Shown: positions 6,791-14,525 of the stretch, piece after piece | How the letters are laid out: the number at the start of each line of letters is the position of its first letter | Numbering within the stretch: the first letter of the stretch is position 1 | DNA from: an uncultured Lachnospiraceae bacterium | GTDB lineage: Bacteria; Bacillota; Clostridia; Lachnospirales; Lachnospiraceae | Reading direction: 5' to 3' | Length of the DNA: 29,905 nucleotides | NCBI GenBank assembly: GCA_934338765.1 | Contig: CAKRHL010000008.1 | Location: 1-29,905 of the forward strand | Position numbers and translations under genes: made by a program | Notes under the pieces: model-generated | What the model saw: only the letters and a program-made list of their open reading frames with translations | What the model was told of the DNA's origin: nothing | The model's database searches: none

Positions 6791-8662
6791 ATGACAAAGA
6801 AACAAAAAAAGGCATTGATACGTATTATCATAGCGGTTGCGTTGGTGGGACTAATCTCATTGCTGCCGGTAAAGGGATATATCCGGTTTGCCTTATTTAT
6901 GGTTCCATATCTGGTGATCGGTTATGATATTCTGCGCAAGGCGGTTAAGGGTATTATGAACCGTCAGGTATTTGATGAGAATTTTCTCATGGCGGTTGCA
7001 ACCATTGGAGCCATCGCGCTGGGAGATTATACCGAGGGCGTGGCCGTTATGATCTTCTATCAGATCGGAGAGCTGTTCCAAAGCTATGCGGTGGGTAAAA
7101 GCCGGCGTAATATCAGTGAGCTGATGGATATCCGTCCGGATTATGCTAATGTTGAGGGAGAAAACGGTGAGTTGGAGCAGGTGGATCCGGATGAAGTTGA
7201 GATTGGCAAAGTCATTGTTGTGCAGCCGGGGGAAAAGGTGCCGATCGATGGTGTGATCATTGAAGGAAAAAGTACCTTAAATACAAGCGCATTGACCGGA
7301 GAAAGCCTTCCAAGAGAGGCGGAAGCAGGAGATGAGATTGTCAGTGGATCCATCAACATGACAGGAGTGCTCCGGATCAGAACCACGAAGGAGTTTGGAG
7401 AGTCTACTGTTTCTAAGATATTGGATATGGTGGAAAATGCCAGCTCCAGAAAATCCCGTTCTGAGAACTTTATCTCAAAATTTGCTCATTATTATACACC
7501 GATCGTATGTTACTGTGCAGCAGCATTGGCAGTACTGCCTTCGTTGGTAAGTATTCTGTTTCTGCATATTGCACCGGACTGGGGAGAGTGGATCTTCCGT
7601 GCATTGACATTTCTGGTTATCAGCTGTCCGTGTGCACTGGTTATCAGTATTCCGCTCAGCTTCTTTGCCGGGATTGGAGGAGCCAGCCGTTCCGGTGTAT
7701 TGGTAAAGGGTTCCAATTATATGGAGACACTGGCGCAGACCAGCTGTGTTGTCTTTGATAAGACAGGTACTCTGACACAGGGTGTATTTGCAGTATCCTC
7801 CATTTATCCGGAGGGGATGAGCGAGGATCAGTTGTTGGAGTATGCGGCACTGGCGGAGAGCTATTCCGGTCATCCTATCAGCAGGAGTCTGCAGAAGGCT
7901 TATGGAAAGGTGATTGATAAGAACCGCATTGCTGATGTGGAAGAGATCGGTGGAAACGGCGTGAAAGCCTCCATTGATGGAAAAGCGGTATCCGTTGGTA
8001 ATGATAAGCTGATGAAAAAGCTTGGGATTCCTTATAAGGAGTTAAATGAGATCGGAACGGTTGTTTATGTTGCGGTGGATCAGAGTTTTGCGGGAAGTAT
8101 CCTGATCTCTGACCAGCCGAAGCCGACAGCGGCAGCAGCGATCAAAGCATTGAAAAAAGCAGGAATCCGCAAGACAGTTATGCTCACAGGTGACCGTAAG
8201 AATGTGGCGGAACATGTGGCAAAGGAGCTGGGACTTTCAGAATATTATGCGGAGCTGCTTCCGGCTGACAAGGTCAGCGGTGTGGAGAAACTTTTGAGCG
8301 AGCAGGGAAAAAAGGAAAAACTTGCTTTTGTAGGCGATGGTATCAACGATGCGCCGGTGCTTTCCAGAGCAGATATTGGTATTGCTATGGGAGCCATGGG
8401 ATCCGACGCTGCTATTGAGGCGGCAGATATTGTATTGATGGATGATGATCCAATGAAGATTGCCAAGGCGATCAAGATTGCCAGAAAGTGTATCCGTATT
8501 GTTTATGAAAATATTTATTTCGCCATTGGCATTAAGGTGATATGTCTGATCCTGGGTGCCCTCGGTATTGCCAATATGTGGGCTGCAATCTTTGCAGATG
8601 TGGGAGTTATGGTCATTGCAGTGCTGAATGCCATCAGAGCTCTGTCTGTTAAAAGACTGTAA
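6791..8662 (+). CDS. P1B-2 heavy-metal exporting ATPase (Zn/Cd/Pb, ZntA/CadA type)
   Basis: This 623-residue membrane pump contains, in order: N-terminal helices; the actuator TGES (169-172); the transport-site helix CPCALVISIP (279-288); the phosphorylated Asp in DKTGTLT (D323); the nucleotide-binding HP motif in YSGHPISRS; the hinge GDGINDAP; and a last helix pair carrying FADVG. CPC-x4-SxP plus the late DxG matches the Zn/Cd/Pb-specific P1B-2 group rather than copper pumps. The usual N-terminal HMA domain is missing and is encoded by the gene 40 bases upstream. It should export divalent soft metals from the cytosol, induced through the operator at 6467. Exact metal preference cannot be read from sequence. 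Confidence 0.93.
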   Translation: MTKKQKKALIRIIIAVALVGLISLLPVKGYIRFALFMVPYLVIGYDILRKAVKGIMNRQVFDENFLMAVATIGAIALGDYTEGVAVMIFYQIGELFQSYAVGKSRRNISELMDIRPDYANVEGENGELEQVDPDEVEIGKVIVVQPGEKVPIDGVIIEGKSTLNTSALTGESLPREAEAGDEIVSGSINMTGVLRIRTTKEFGESTVSKILDMVENASSRKSRSENFISKFAHYYTPIVCYCAAALAVLPSLVSILFLHIAPDWGEWIFRALTFLVISCPCALVISIPLSFFAGIGGASRSGVLVKGSNYMETLAQTSCVVFDKTGTLTQGVFAVSSIYPEGMSEDQLLEYAALAESYSGHPISRSLQKAYGKVIDKNRIADVEEIGGNGVKASIDGKAVSVGNDKLMKKLGIPYKELNEIGTVVYVAVDQSFAGSILISDQPKPTAAAAIKALKKAGIRKTVMLTGDRKNVAEHVAKELGLSEYYAELLPADKVSGVEKLLSEQGKKEKLAFVGDGINDAPVLSRADIGIAMGAMGSDAAIEAADIVLMDDDPMKIAKAIKIARKCIRIVYENIYFAIGIKVICLILGALGIANMWAAIFADVGVMVIAVLNAIRALSVKRL

Positions 8663-8673
8663 AAGAAGATTAT

Positions 8674-8703
8674 GATGCACGGGACAGATCTTGTCCCGGC
8701 ATC
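8674..8703 (+). terminator. Strong hairpin after the ATPase gene, probable terminator without a good U-tract
   Basis: GATGC-A-CGGGACA pairs with TGTCCCG-GCATC (one bulged A, five-base loop). It lies 11 bases after the stop. The following bases are CTGTTACC, so the usual run of T is absent and termination strength is uncertain. Confidence 0.5.
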
Positions 8704-8737
8704 CTGTTACCCGGGCATGGAGAACAGAAACCATGTC

Positions 8738-8766
8738 TTGACATCCCTCTCAGATTCCTACATACT
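8738..8766 (+). promoter_or_regulatory. Promoter of the arsR-family gene
   Basis: A consensus TTGACA at 8738-8743 is followed 17 bases later by CATACT (8761-8766, 4 of 6). The spacer and the -10 overlap the left arm of the inverted repeat at 8745-8823. The repressor gene therefore seems to have its own promoter, and no TGAA-N6-TTCA operator is seen here. Confidence 0.65.
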
Positions 8767-8823
8767 AGAGATATTAGGGTCGGAAGCATTTCGCTTTTGT
8801 ATCATATGTAGGAACTGAGGGGG
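8745..8823. repeat. Inverted repeat spanning the arsR promoter and ribosome site
   Basis: CCCTCTCAGATTCCTACATA (8745-8764, approximately) is the imperfect reverse complement of TATGTAGGAACTGAGGGGG (8805-8823), with ten consecutive exact bases (TTCCTACATA) plus CTCAG. About 40 bases separate the arms. The left arm lies in the promoter spacer and -10, and the right arm contains the GAGGGGG ribosome site. Confidence 0.75.
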
Positions 8824-8834
8824 ATTTGTATATT

Positions 8835-9203
8835 ATGAAACACGAACATATTGCATTGGACTGTTGTGACAGTGTTGAGGTACATCAGGAATTGTTAAAT
8901 ATAGTGAATGAGAAGCTGCCGCCGGAGGAAGTTTTATATGATCTGGCGGAGCTGTTTAAGGTGTTTGGAGATTCTACAAGGATCAGGATCTTATTTGTGC
9001 TTTTTGAAGCAGAGGTGTGCGTGTGTGATCTGGCGGCTGCATTAAATATGACGCAGTCGGCGGTATCACACCAGCTGCGCATTTTGAAGCAGAATAAGCT
9101 GGTACGGAGCCGAAGGGAAGGAAAGTCTGTTTTTTATTCTCTTGCAGATGCCCATGTCCGGGCGATCATCGATCAGGGACTGGAGCATGTGGAAGAGGAG
9201 TAA
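8835..9203 (+). CDS. ArsR/SmtB-family metal-sensing repressor
   Basis: The start is set at ATG 8835 (122 residues), because a TTG at 8826 sits only two bases after the GAGGGGG site. The winged-helix core is clear: FKVFGDSTRIRILFVL, the metal-site motif EVCVCDLA near residue 57, and the recognition helix MTQSAVSHQLRILKQ. ExCVCD is the alpha-3 site of ArsR/CadC sensors. The C-terminal DAHVRAIIDQGLEHVEEE also has the Asp/His/His/Glu spacing of an alpha-5 zinc site, and the N-terminus has HEH and a CC pair, so metals could be sensed in more than one place. It likely represses the HMA/ATPase genes upstream through the palindrome at 6467-6488. Confidence 0.92.
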   Translation: MKHEHIALDCCDSVEVHQELLNIVNEKLPPEEVLYDLAELFKVFGDSTRIRILFVLFEAEVCVCDLAAALNMTQSAVSHQLRILKQNKLVRSRREGKSVFYSLADAHVRAIIDQGLEHVEEE

Positions 9204-9284
9204 TGTGAAGGGAAATCTGCTTTACAAATATTGTGCCTGCGGCTCAAAGTTTGCGGGTTGAGAAAGGAATGTAGGTTTAAGGTG

Positions 9285-10076
9285 ATGAAAACAGATGATT
9301 TGGAAGATTTGAGAAAACATCCCATCGGAGTGTTCGATTCCGGTATGGGTGGGATCAGCGTGCTCCGGGAGCTTGTGAAAGTCATGCCTCATGAGGATTT
9401 TATATATTTTGGAGACTCTGTAAATGCGCCTTACGGTACGAAGAGGACAGAAGAGATACGGGAGCTGACGATCCATCATGTGGAAGGACTGATGGCACAG
9501 GGAGCCAAGGGGATTGTTGTTGCATGCAATACAGCCACAAGCGCGGCGGTGGCTATGCTTCGTAAAATGTATCCGGAGCTTCCGCTAGTGGGGATCGAGC
9601 CGGCGATCAAGCCGGCAGCAGTGCAGAATCCGGGTGCCAGGATCGTGGTAATGGCAACTCCTATGACGATTCGCCAGGAGAAGTTTCAAAAGCTGATGGC
9701 ACATTATGAGGATCAGATCCGTATTGTCCCTCTGCCGTGTCCGGGACTCATGGAGTTTGTGGAGAGAGGTGATCTGGAGGGAGAGGATCTGCGTACATAT
9801 TTGCATGAACTGCTGGGAGAGGTTTCCCGGGAACCTATTGACGGTATCGTGCTGGGCTGTACCCATTATCCCTTTGTAAGAAAAATGATACAGGAAATCG
9901 TTGGGGAGAATGTTACCATCTATGATGGTGGTCCGGGAACAGCAAGGGAAATGAGAAGACGTCTGGCACGGAAAGATCTGCTAAATCCACAGTCGGAGCA
10001 GGGACAGGTGATATTTTATAACAGCCGGAATACAGAGGAGGAGCTTGCCTTATGTCGATCCCTTTTTCGCGCATAG
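9285..10076 (+). CDS. murI: Glutamate racemase
   Basis: MurI supplies D-glutamate for peptidoglycan. Started at ATG 9285 the protein has 263 residues, the family norm; a TTG at 9231 would add 18 unlikely residues. The motif GVFDSGMGG (residues 15-23), the first catalytic cysteine in VVACNTATSAA (C81) and the second in VLGCTHYPF (C192) are all present, so it should be active. The ribosome site is weak: AGG at 9273, or a distant GAAAGGA at 9262-9268. It has no visible tie to the metal locus, and a terminator follows the stop codon. Confidence 0.95.
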   Translation: MKTDDLEDLRKHPIGVFDSGMGGISVLRELVKVMPHEDFIYFGDSVNAPYGTKRTEEIRELTIHHVEGLMAQGAKGIVVACNTATSAAVAMLRKMYPELPLVGIEPAIKPAAVQNPGARIVVMATPMTIRQEKFQKLMAHYEDQIRIVPLPCPGLMEFVERGDLEGEDLRTYLHELLGEVSREPIDGIVLGCTHYPFVRKMIQEIVGENVTIYDGGPGTAREMRRRLARKDLLNPQSEQGQVIFYNSRNTEEELALCRSLFRA

Positions 10077-10106
10077 GGACGAAAGTATTTAAATGTGGCA
10101 AAAATT

Positions 10107-10136
10107 AAGGGCAAAACATTTGTTTTGCCCTTTTTA
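10107..10136. terminator. Bidirectional terminator between murI and the convergent Ig-like gene
   Basis: AAGGGCAAAAC (10107-10117) and GTTTTGCCCTT (10122-10132) form a perfect 11-bp stem with a four-base loop and TTTTTA on the plus side. On the minus strand the stem is followed by TAATTTTT. It lies 30 bases after murI and 11 bases past the stop of the minus-strand gene, so it can serve both. Confidence 0.9.
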
Positions 10137-10146
10137 TGATCAAAAT

Positions 10147-10797
10147 TTAATCCTCGGAATCTGTTTTTTCTGCAACGATCACACGGCAGGAGGCGGTGGT
10201 ACCGTTTTGCAGGGTGGCTGTGATCACTGCGATTCCCGGAGACTTTGCCACGATTTTCTGAGCGGCATTGACTCTGGCAATCTTGGGGTTGGAGGAAGAA
10301 AACACGGGGATTTCTGCCGTGATACTTGGACGCAGAGTGATCTTAACCCTCTTTCTGGTATTGGGTGACATGCGGATCTGCTGGCGGTTAAACTGCACGC
10401 TGGTAGCTTTAGGTGTCACATTGATCTTGCAGGTCAGCTGGGTTGCCGTATTATTAAAAAACAGAAAACCCTTCTCTTTGATCTTTACCGTTATGGTAGC
10501 ACGTCCTACACCTGTTCCGGTGCATTTGCAGCTGATATCGTCTTCTCCGGGTTCAACGGAAACGGTATCATTAGAGCTGCTTTTGAAGGAAACCGTCTGA
10601 TCTGTGATGCCGTCCACGGTCAGGGTGACACTGTCATCTAAAAGCACATGGGCTGTCATCATATTTAATGAGTATGGGGACTGCGCCTCCTTCTTTTTGC
10701 TGCGGGAGCTTTTTGCTGATGCAGATGTGGTATCTGCCAAAAGCGAAAACAGCAGAAGAAAAGCAATCACCTGATAGCGGAATCTTTTTTTCTTCAT
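10147..10797 (-). CDS. Secreted protein with bacterial Ig-like (BIG2-type) domains
   Basis: The start is placed at the ATG whose first base is 10797, since GAAAGG is 11 bases upstream of it and nearly touches the alternative ATG at 10806. The 216-residue product begins MKKKRFRYQVIAFLLLFSLL followed by ADTTSASAKS, a standard signal peptide with a likely cut after ASA. Two Ig-like repeats follow. Their ends read SCKCTGTGVGRATITVKI and IVAKSPGIAVITATLQNG, the typical Big_2 closing strands, and SSSNDTVSV and SSSNPKIARV mark the middle strands. No sorting motif or membrane anchor is seen at the C-terminus (EKTDSED). It is probably exported to or beyond the cell wall, perhaps for adhesion. Its divergent neighbour is a two-component system. 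Confidence 0.85.
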   Translation of the reverse strand: MKKKRFRYQVIAFLLLFSLLADTTSASAKSSRSKKKEAQSPYSLNMMTAHVLLDDSVTLTVDGITDQTVSFKSSSNDTVSVEPGEDDISCKCTGTGVGRATITVKIKEKGFLFFNNTATQLTCKINVTPKATSVQFNRQQIRMSPNTRKRVKITLRPSITAEIPVFSSSNPKIARVNAAQKIVAKSPGIAVITATLQNGTTASCRVIVAEKTDSED

Positions 10798-10840
10798 GAG
10801 AATCATACCTTTCTATAATATAAATCTGCGTATTGATCAT

Positions 10841-10912
10841 CAATTTTTCTTTTGACATTAACAGAATATAGGCTATCCATGGCAAAACCATGTCATCACA
10901 AAAGAAAAATTG
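10841..10912. promoter_or_regulatory. Perfect 14-bp inverted repeat in the divergent intergenic region
   Basis: CAATTTTTCTTTTG (10841-10854) and CAAAAGAAAAATTG (10899-10912) are exact reverse complements 44 bases apart. A smaller palindrome, CATGGCAAAACCATG, sits between them near 10879-10893. The region separates the Ig-like gene (minus) from the OmpR-type regulator (plus), so the repeats may be regulator binding sites or a cruciform. Candidate promoter pieces overlap it (TTGACA at 10852 on the plus strand, TTGCCA on the minus strand) but I cannot assign a start point. Confidence 0.7.
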
Positions 10913-11018
10913 CCATAATTTTTCCTTATTTTTGTGGTAAACTATGTATAAATAATTCAAAAATGCAGGGAAATAATATATACATAATAAAAATGCTTAT
11001 GGCAGGAAGGGAGAAAAT

Positions 11019-11717
11019 ATGCAGTACATATTGATTGCAGATGATAATAAGGATATCACAGATATTCTGGCGGCTTATGTGCAGAAAGAGGGATACCAGC
11101 CTGTGATCGCAAAGGATGGACTGGAGGCGGAAAGGCTCTTTGAGGAGTATCAGCCTCTTGCGTTATTGCTGGATGTGATGATGCCGTTAAAGGATGGGTA
11201 TGAGGTTTGCAGGACGATACGCAGGGAGTCCGGTGTTCCGATTATACTGATCACTGCCCGGGGAGAAGATTACGATAAGATCATGGGGCTGGATATCGGT
11301 GCGGATGATTATATTGTAAAACCATTCAGTCCGGGAGAGGTTATGGCGCGTCTCCGGGCGGTTCTTCGGAGGATCACTCCACAGCAGGAGACAAAGGAAC
11401 AGGAAGGCGTGATCCGCATTAAAAATCTGTATATTAATCTGGATGAGTACACCTTTAAGGTAGATGACCAGAGGATTCCGTTGACCAAAAAAGAAATCGA
11501 AACTATGTGGACGCTGGCAGGGCATCCCAATAAAGTTTTTACCAGAGATAATCTTCTGGACAGTCTGTGGGGGTACGACTATTACGGAGACAGCCGTACG
11601 GTAGATTCTCATATCAAGAGGCTGCGTTCTAAGCTGGATTCAGTGGAACATCCGGACTGGAGTATCAAGACCATCTGGGGTGTGGGATACAAATTTGAGG
11701 TTGAAGATATGGATTAA
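11019..11717 (+). CDS. OmpR/PhoB-family response regulator
   Basis: The protein has 232 residues. The receiver domain (about 1-118) has the acidic pair ADDN (7-10), phospho-acceptor D52 in LLLDVMMP, T79 in ITAR and K101 in IVKPF, all the residues expected for phosphorylation. The C-terminal winged-helix DNA-binding domain (about 135-230) includes LTKKEIETMWTLAGHPNKVF and the recognition region RTVDSHIKRLRSKL, then TIWGVGYKFE. AGGAAGGGAG lies just before the ATG. The kinase gene follows within 17 bases, so the two form a pair. The divergently oriented Ig-like gene is a possible target. Confidence 0.95.
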   Translation: MQYILIADDNKDITDILAAYVQKEGYQPVIAKDGLEAERLFEEYQPLALLLDVMMPLKDGYEVCRTIRRESGVPIILITARGEDYDKIMGLDIGADDYIVKPFSPGEVMARLRAVLRRITPQQETKEQEGVIRIKNLYINLDEYTFKVDDQRIPLTKKEIETMWTLAGHPNKVFTRDNLLDSLWGYDYYGDSRTVDSHIKRLRSKLDSVEHPDWSIKTIWGVGYKFEVEDMD

Positions 11718-11733
11718 GGAAAGTGGAGGAAAG

Positions 11734-13242
11734 ATGAAGCGTTTAATGCGCCTGTTTCGCAAAAATGACATAATTATCCGGATATATCTGTCCTTTGTTG
11801 TTGTATTGGCTTTGACCGTGACTCTGATCGGTGTTATTTTTCTGAAGTTGTATGAGACCAACTATATGCGTTCTTATACAGATACATTGACCAGACAGGG
11901 AGCTGTGATCGCCAAAAAGGTTGGAAAACTGGCCAGAAATCAAAATACCAACAGGTTTTCCCGTTATGCATCGGATATCGATGAGCTGCAGCGTGCGGAT
12001 GAGGTTGATGTATGGATCGTCAGCAATGAAAAAGCCCAAAAACCGTTGGCAAGCGATTATACAAATGCAGATACCGGAGGCCTTACCCGGGAGATGTATG
12101 ACGTGCTGCAAAAAGCATTTCAGGGACAGAAGGCATATAATTCCAACTTTGACAAGATCTATGGTATGGTGATCCTGCGAACGGCGATCCCGATCTACGT
12201 AGAGAAGGATTCCGAAGAGGCAGCAGGGGCAGTCATGATGGTCAGTATGCTGGACCGGCAGCAGATGGGAGTGCGTCAGGGTAAATATCTGCTGACCCTC
12301 AGTGCGGTCATGGCATTGATCATATCCTACATCATTGCGCTGGGAGCCTCCCAATATTTATCCCGGCCATTGGCAAGGATACGCAGGGATATACTCCGTC
12401 TTGTGGATGGAGATTACAGTGAACATCATATCATCAAAAAGGATACCCAGCTGGGACAATTGGAAAATGCGCTGGATGAACTTGCAGGACGGCTGCGGCA
12501 GATCAATGAGGAGAGAAAAAATCTGGATCGGGTGCGTCAGGACTTTTTTGCCAATGTATCCCATGAACTGCGGACACCGATCACAGTACTGCGGGGGTAT
12601 TCGGAATCTCTGGCAGATGGCGTTGTGACGGGAAAGCAGCAGGAGCAGGAGTATTATCAGCGCATGGTACAGGAATGTCAGGGGATGGAGCGGCTGGTTG
12701 GAGATCTTTTTATCCTTTCCAAAATGCAGAATCCTGATTTTCAGATTGAAAAAGAACCTGTCAGTCTGATACAGATATTTGAGGATGTAGTGCGTCATGG
12801 GCGCAGCCTGGGACGGGATAAGCAGATTCAGATTGAGATGGATATGCCTGAGGATGAACCGTGTCTGATCCTGGGGGATTATGATAGGCTTCGTCAGATG
12901 TTTCTGATCATTGTTGACAATGCAGTGAAGTTTTCCCATGAACATGGCGTGATCGAAATCTCTCTGAAGAGACACGCGGAGAAGGATATTGTTCGCCTGA
13001 GGATTGAGATCAGAGATTATGGCATTGGAATCTCAGAGGATCAGCTACCGTATATTTTTGAAAAGTTTTATACTTCCAAGCTACGGCAGAATCAGAACGG
13101 AACAGGGCTCGGGCTGATGATCGCCAAACAAATAGCCCTTCGCCATGAAGGAGACATTTCGGTAGAAAGTCAGCCGGGCGAAGGGACAGTATTTGGATTT
13201 TCATTTATAGAATGTTCCGTAGAGGATGCTGAAAGCTTATAA
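11734..13242 (+). CDS. Sensor histidine kinase (HAMP/HisKA/HATPase, PhoR/BaeS-like)
   Basis: The start is ATG 11734, behind GGAGGA, giving 502 residues. Layout: a basic N-terminus, TM1 about 15-38, an extracytoplasmic sensor of about 145 residues, TM2 about 185-205, a HAMP segment (SRPLARIRRDI onward), then HisKA with SHELRTPITVL (phospho-acceptor H277). The ATPase domain shows the N box IIVDNAVKFS, G1 DYGIGIS, the F box IFEKFYTSK and G2 GTGLGLMIAK. All catalytic boxes are intact. The stimulus cannot be told, but the small external domain before HAMP is typical of cell-envelope sensors. Its stop codon overlaps the end of the convergent hemL gene by six bases. Confidence 0.95.
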   Translation: MKRLMRLFRKNDIIIRIYLSFVVVLALTVTLIGVIFLKLYETNYMRSYTDTLTRQGAVIAKKVGKLARNQNTNRFSRYASDIDELQRADEVDVWIVSNEKAQKPLASDYTNADTGGLTREMYDVLQKAFQGQKAYNSNFDKIYGMVILRTAIPIYVEKDSEEAAGAVMMVSMLDRQQMGVRQGKYLLTLSAVMALIISYIIALGASQYLSRPLARIRRDILRLVDGDYSEHHIIKKDTQLGQLENALDELAGRLRQINEERKNLDRVRQDFFANVSHELRTPITVLRGYSESLADGVVTGKQQEQEYYQRMVQECQGMERLVGDLFILSKMQNPDFQIEKEPVSLIQIFEDVVRHGRSLGRDKQIQIEMDMPEDEPCLILGDYDRLRQMFLIIVDNAVKFSHEHGVIEISLKRHAEKDIVRLRIEIRDYGIGISEDQLPYIFEKFYTSKLRQNQNGTGLGLMIAKQIALRHEGDISVESQPGEGTVFGFSFIECSVEDAESL

Positions 13243-14508
13243 ACAGATGGCTATGGTATCGAGTGTCTGTTGCAGATCCTCCTGTGTATGTGCCAGCGAA
13301 AGGAACATTGCCTCGAATTGTGCAGGTGCGATATAGATGCCATGGGAAAGCATCTGATTGCAGTAATGGGCATAGGCGGTGACATCTGATTTCTTTGCGC
13401 TGGAGTAGTCGGTGACGGGAGTCTCTGTAAAAAACAGACTTCCGATAGAACCAACATGATTGACCTGCCAGGGGAGATCTTTCCGTAGAAGGATCTCCTT
13501 TATTTTATTGAAAAATTCGTCCGCCGTATTGTTTAATTGTGTGTAATACTCCGGGTGCTCCTTTAGGAGTGTGAGCTGGGTAATGCCGGCAGCCATTGCC
13601 ACAGGATTACCGCTTAGGGTCCCGGCCTGATACACATTGCCTACCGGAGAGACCTGTTCCATAATATCCCGGCGGCCGCCATATGCGCCAACAGGCATCC
13701 CGGCGCCGATGATCTTACCGAAGGTGGTCAGATCCGGCTTAATATCATAATATCCCTGGGCACCGGTGAGGGAAAGGCGGAAGCCCGTGATCACTTCGTC
13801 AAAGATCAGGATGCTTCCGTATTGATCACAGATATCCCGGAGGCTCTGGAGAAAACCGGGAGCAGGAGGAACAACGCCCATATTGGCGGCCACAGGTTCC
13901 ACGATGATGGCAGCAATCTGTTCGCCGTAACGCTCAAAAAGCGTGTGGACGCTGTCCGAATTATTGTACTCTGCTGTCAGGGTATCGCTGGTCACGGAAA
14001 CCGGTACGCCGGAACTGTCCGGTACACCTGCAGTCATTACGCCGGAGCCGGCTTTGACCAGCAGACCGTCAGAGTGACCATGGTAGCAGCCGGTAAATTT
14101 GATGATCTTATCTCTTCCGGTATATCCTCTGGCAACACGGATCGCACTCATAACGGCTTCTGTGCCGGAGTTGACCATGCGTACCATGTCGATGGAAGGA
14201 ACGACATCACAGATCAGCTTTGCCATTGTGACCTCAGATTTTGTGGCGGTGCCAAAGCTCAGACCATTGGTACATGCCTCCAATACAGCCTGCATGGTAG
14301 CGGGATGATTGTGACCGAGGATCATAGGTCCCCAGGATCCGATGAAATCGATATATCGGTTTCCGTCTTCGTCCCACATACAGGACTTGTCAGCTTTTGC
14401 GATAAAGCGCGGAGTACTGCCGATGGACCGAAAGGCCCGGACGGGAGAATTTACTCCGCCCGGAATATATTTAACGGCTTCCTGAAAAAGTGATTCTGAT
14501 CGTGTCAT
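13237..14508 (-). CDS. hemL: Glutamate-1-semialdehyde 2,1-aminomutase
   Basis: HemL converts glutamate-1-semialdehyde into 5-aminolevulinate, the precursor for siroheme, cobalamin and heme. The product has 423 residues, the usual length. Family marks are GGVNSPVRAF (17-26), SGTEAVMSAIRVAR, the PLP-phosphate region CYHGHSDG, FDEVITGFR with the PLP-contacting Asp, and the Schiff-base lysine K265 in TTFGKIIGAGMPVGAYGG. AAAGGAGGG precedes the ATG. No other hem or cob gene is in the window. It starts 17 bases after a GHKL kinase gene, apparently as the last gene of that operon. Its stop overlaps that of the convergent histidine kinase gene, with no terminator visible between them. Confidence 0.95.
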   Translation of the reverse strand: MTRSESLFQEAVKYIPGGVNSPVRAFRSIGSTPRFIAKADKSCMWDEDGNRYIDFIGSWGPMILGHNHPATMQAVLEACTNGLSFGTATKSEVTMAKLICDVVPSIDMVRMVNSGTEAVMSAIRVARGYTGRDKIIKFTGCYHGHSDGLLVKAGSGVMTAGVPDSSGVPVSVTSDTLTAEYNNSDSVHTLFERYGEQIAAIIVEPVAANMGVVPPAPGFLQSLRDICDQYGSILIFDEVITGFRLSLTGAQGYYDIKPDLTTFGKIIGAGMPVGAYGGRRDIMEQVSPVGNVYQAGTLSGNPVAMAAGITQLTLLKEHPEYYTQLNNTADEFFNKIKEILLRKDLPWQVNHVGSIGSLFFTETPVTDYSSAKKSDVTAYAHYCNQMLSHGIYIAPAQFEAMFLSLAHTQEDLQQTLDTIAICL

Positions 14509-14525
14509 GAGATGACCCTCCTTTA

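Noticed and set aside
8763..8804. Invertible promoter between the repeats upstream of arsR
   Set aside because: The spacer is only about 40 bases, the arms are imperfect and no recombinase gene is nearby; kept only as a minor alternative.
13822..14493. Plus-strand open frame of 223 codons opposite hemL
   Set aside because: It is fully antisense to hemL, and no ribosome site or domain is visible.
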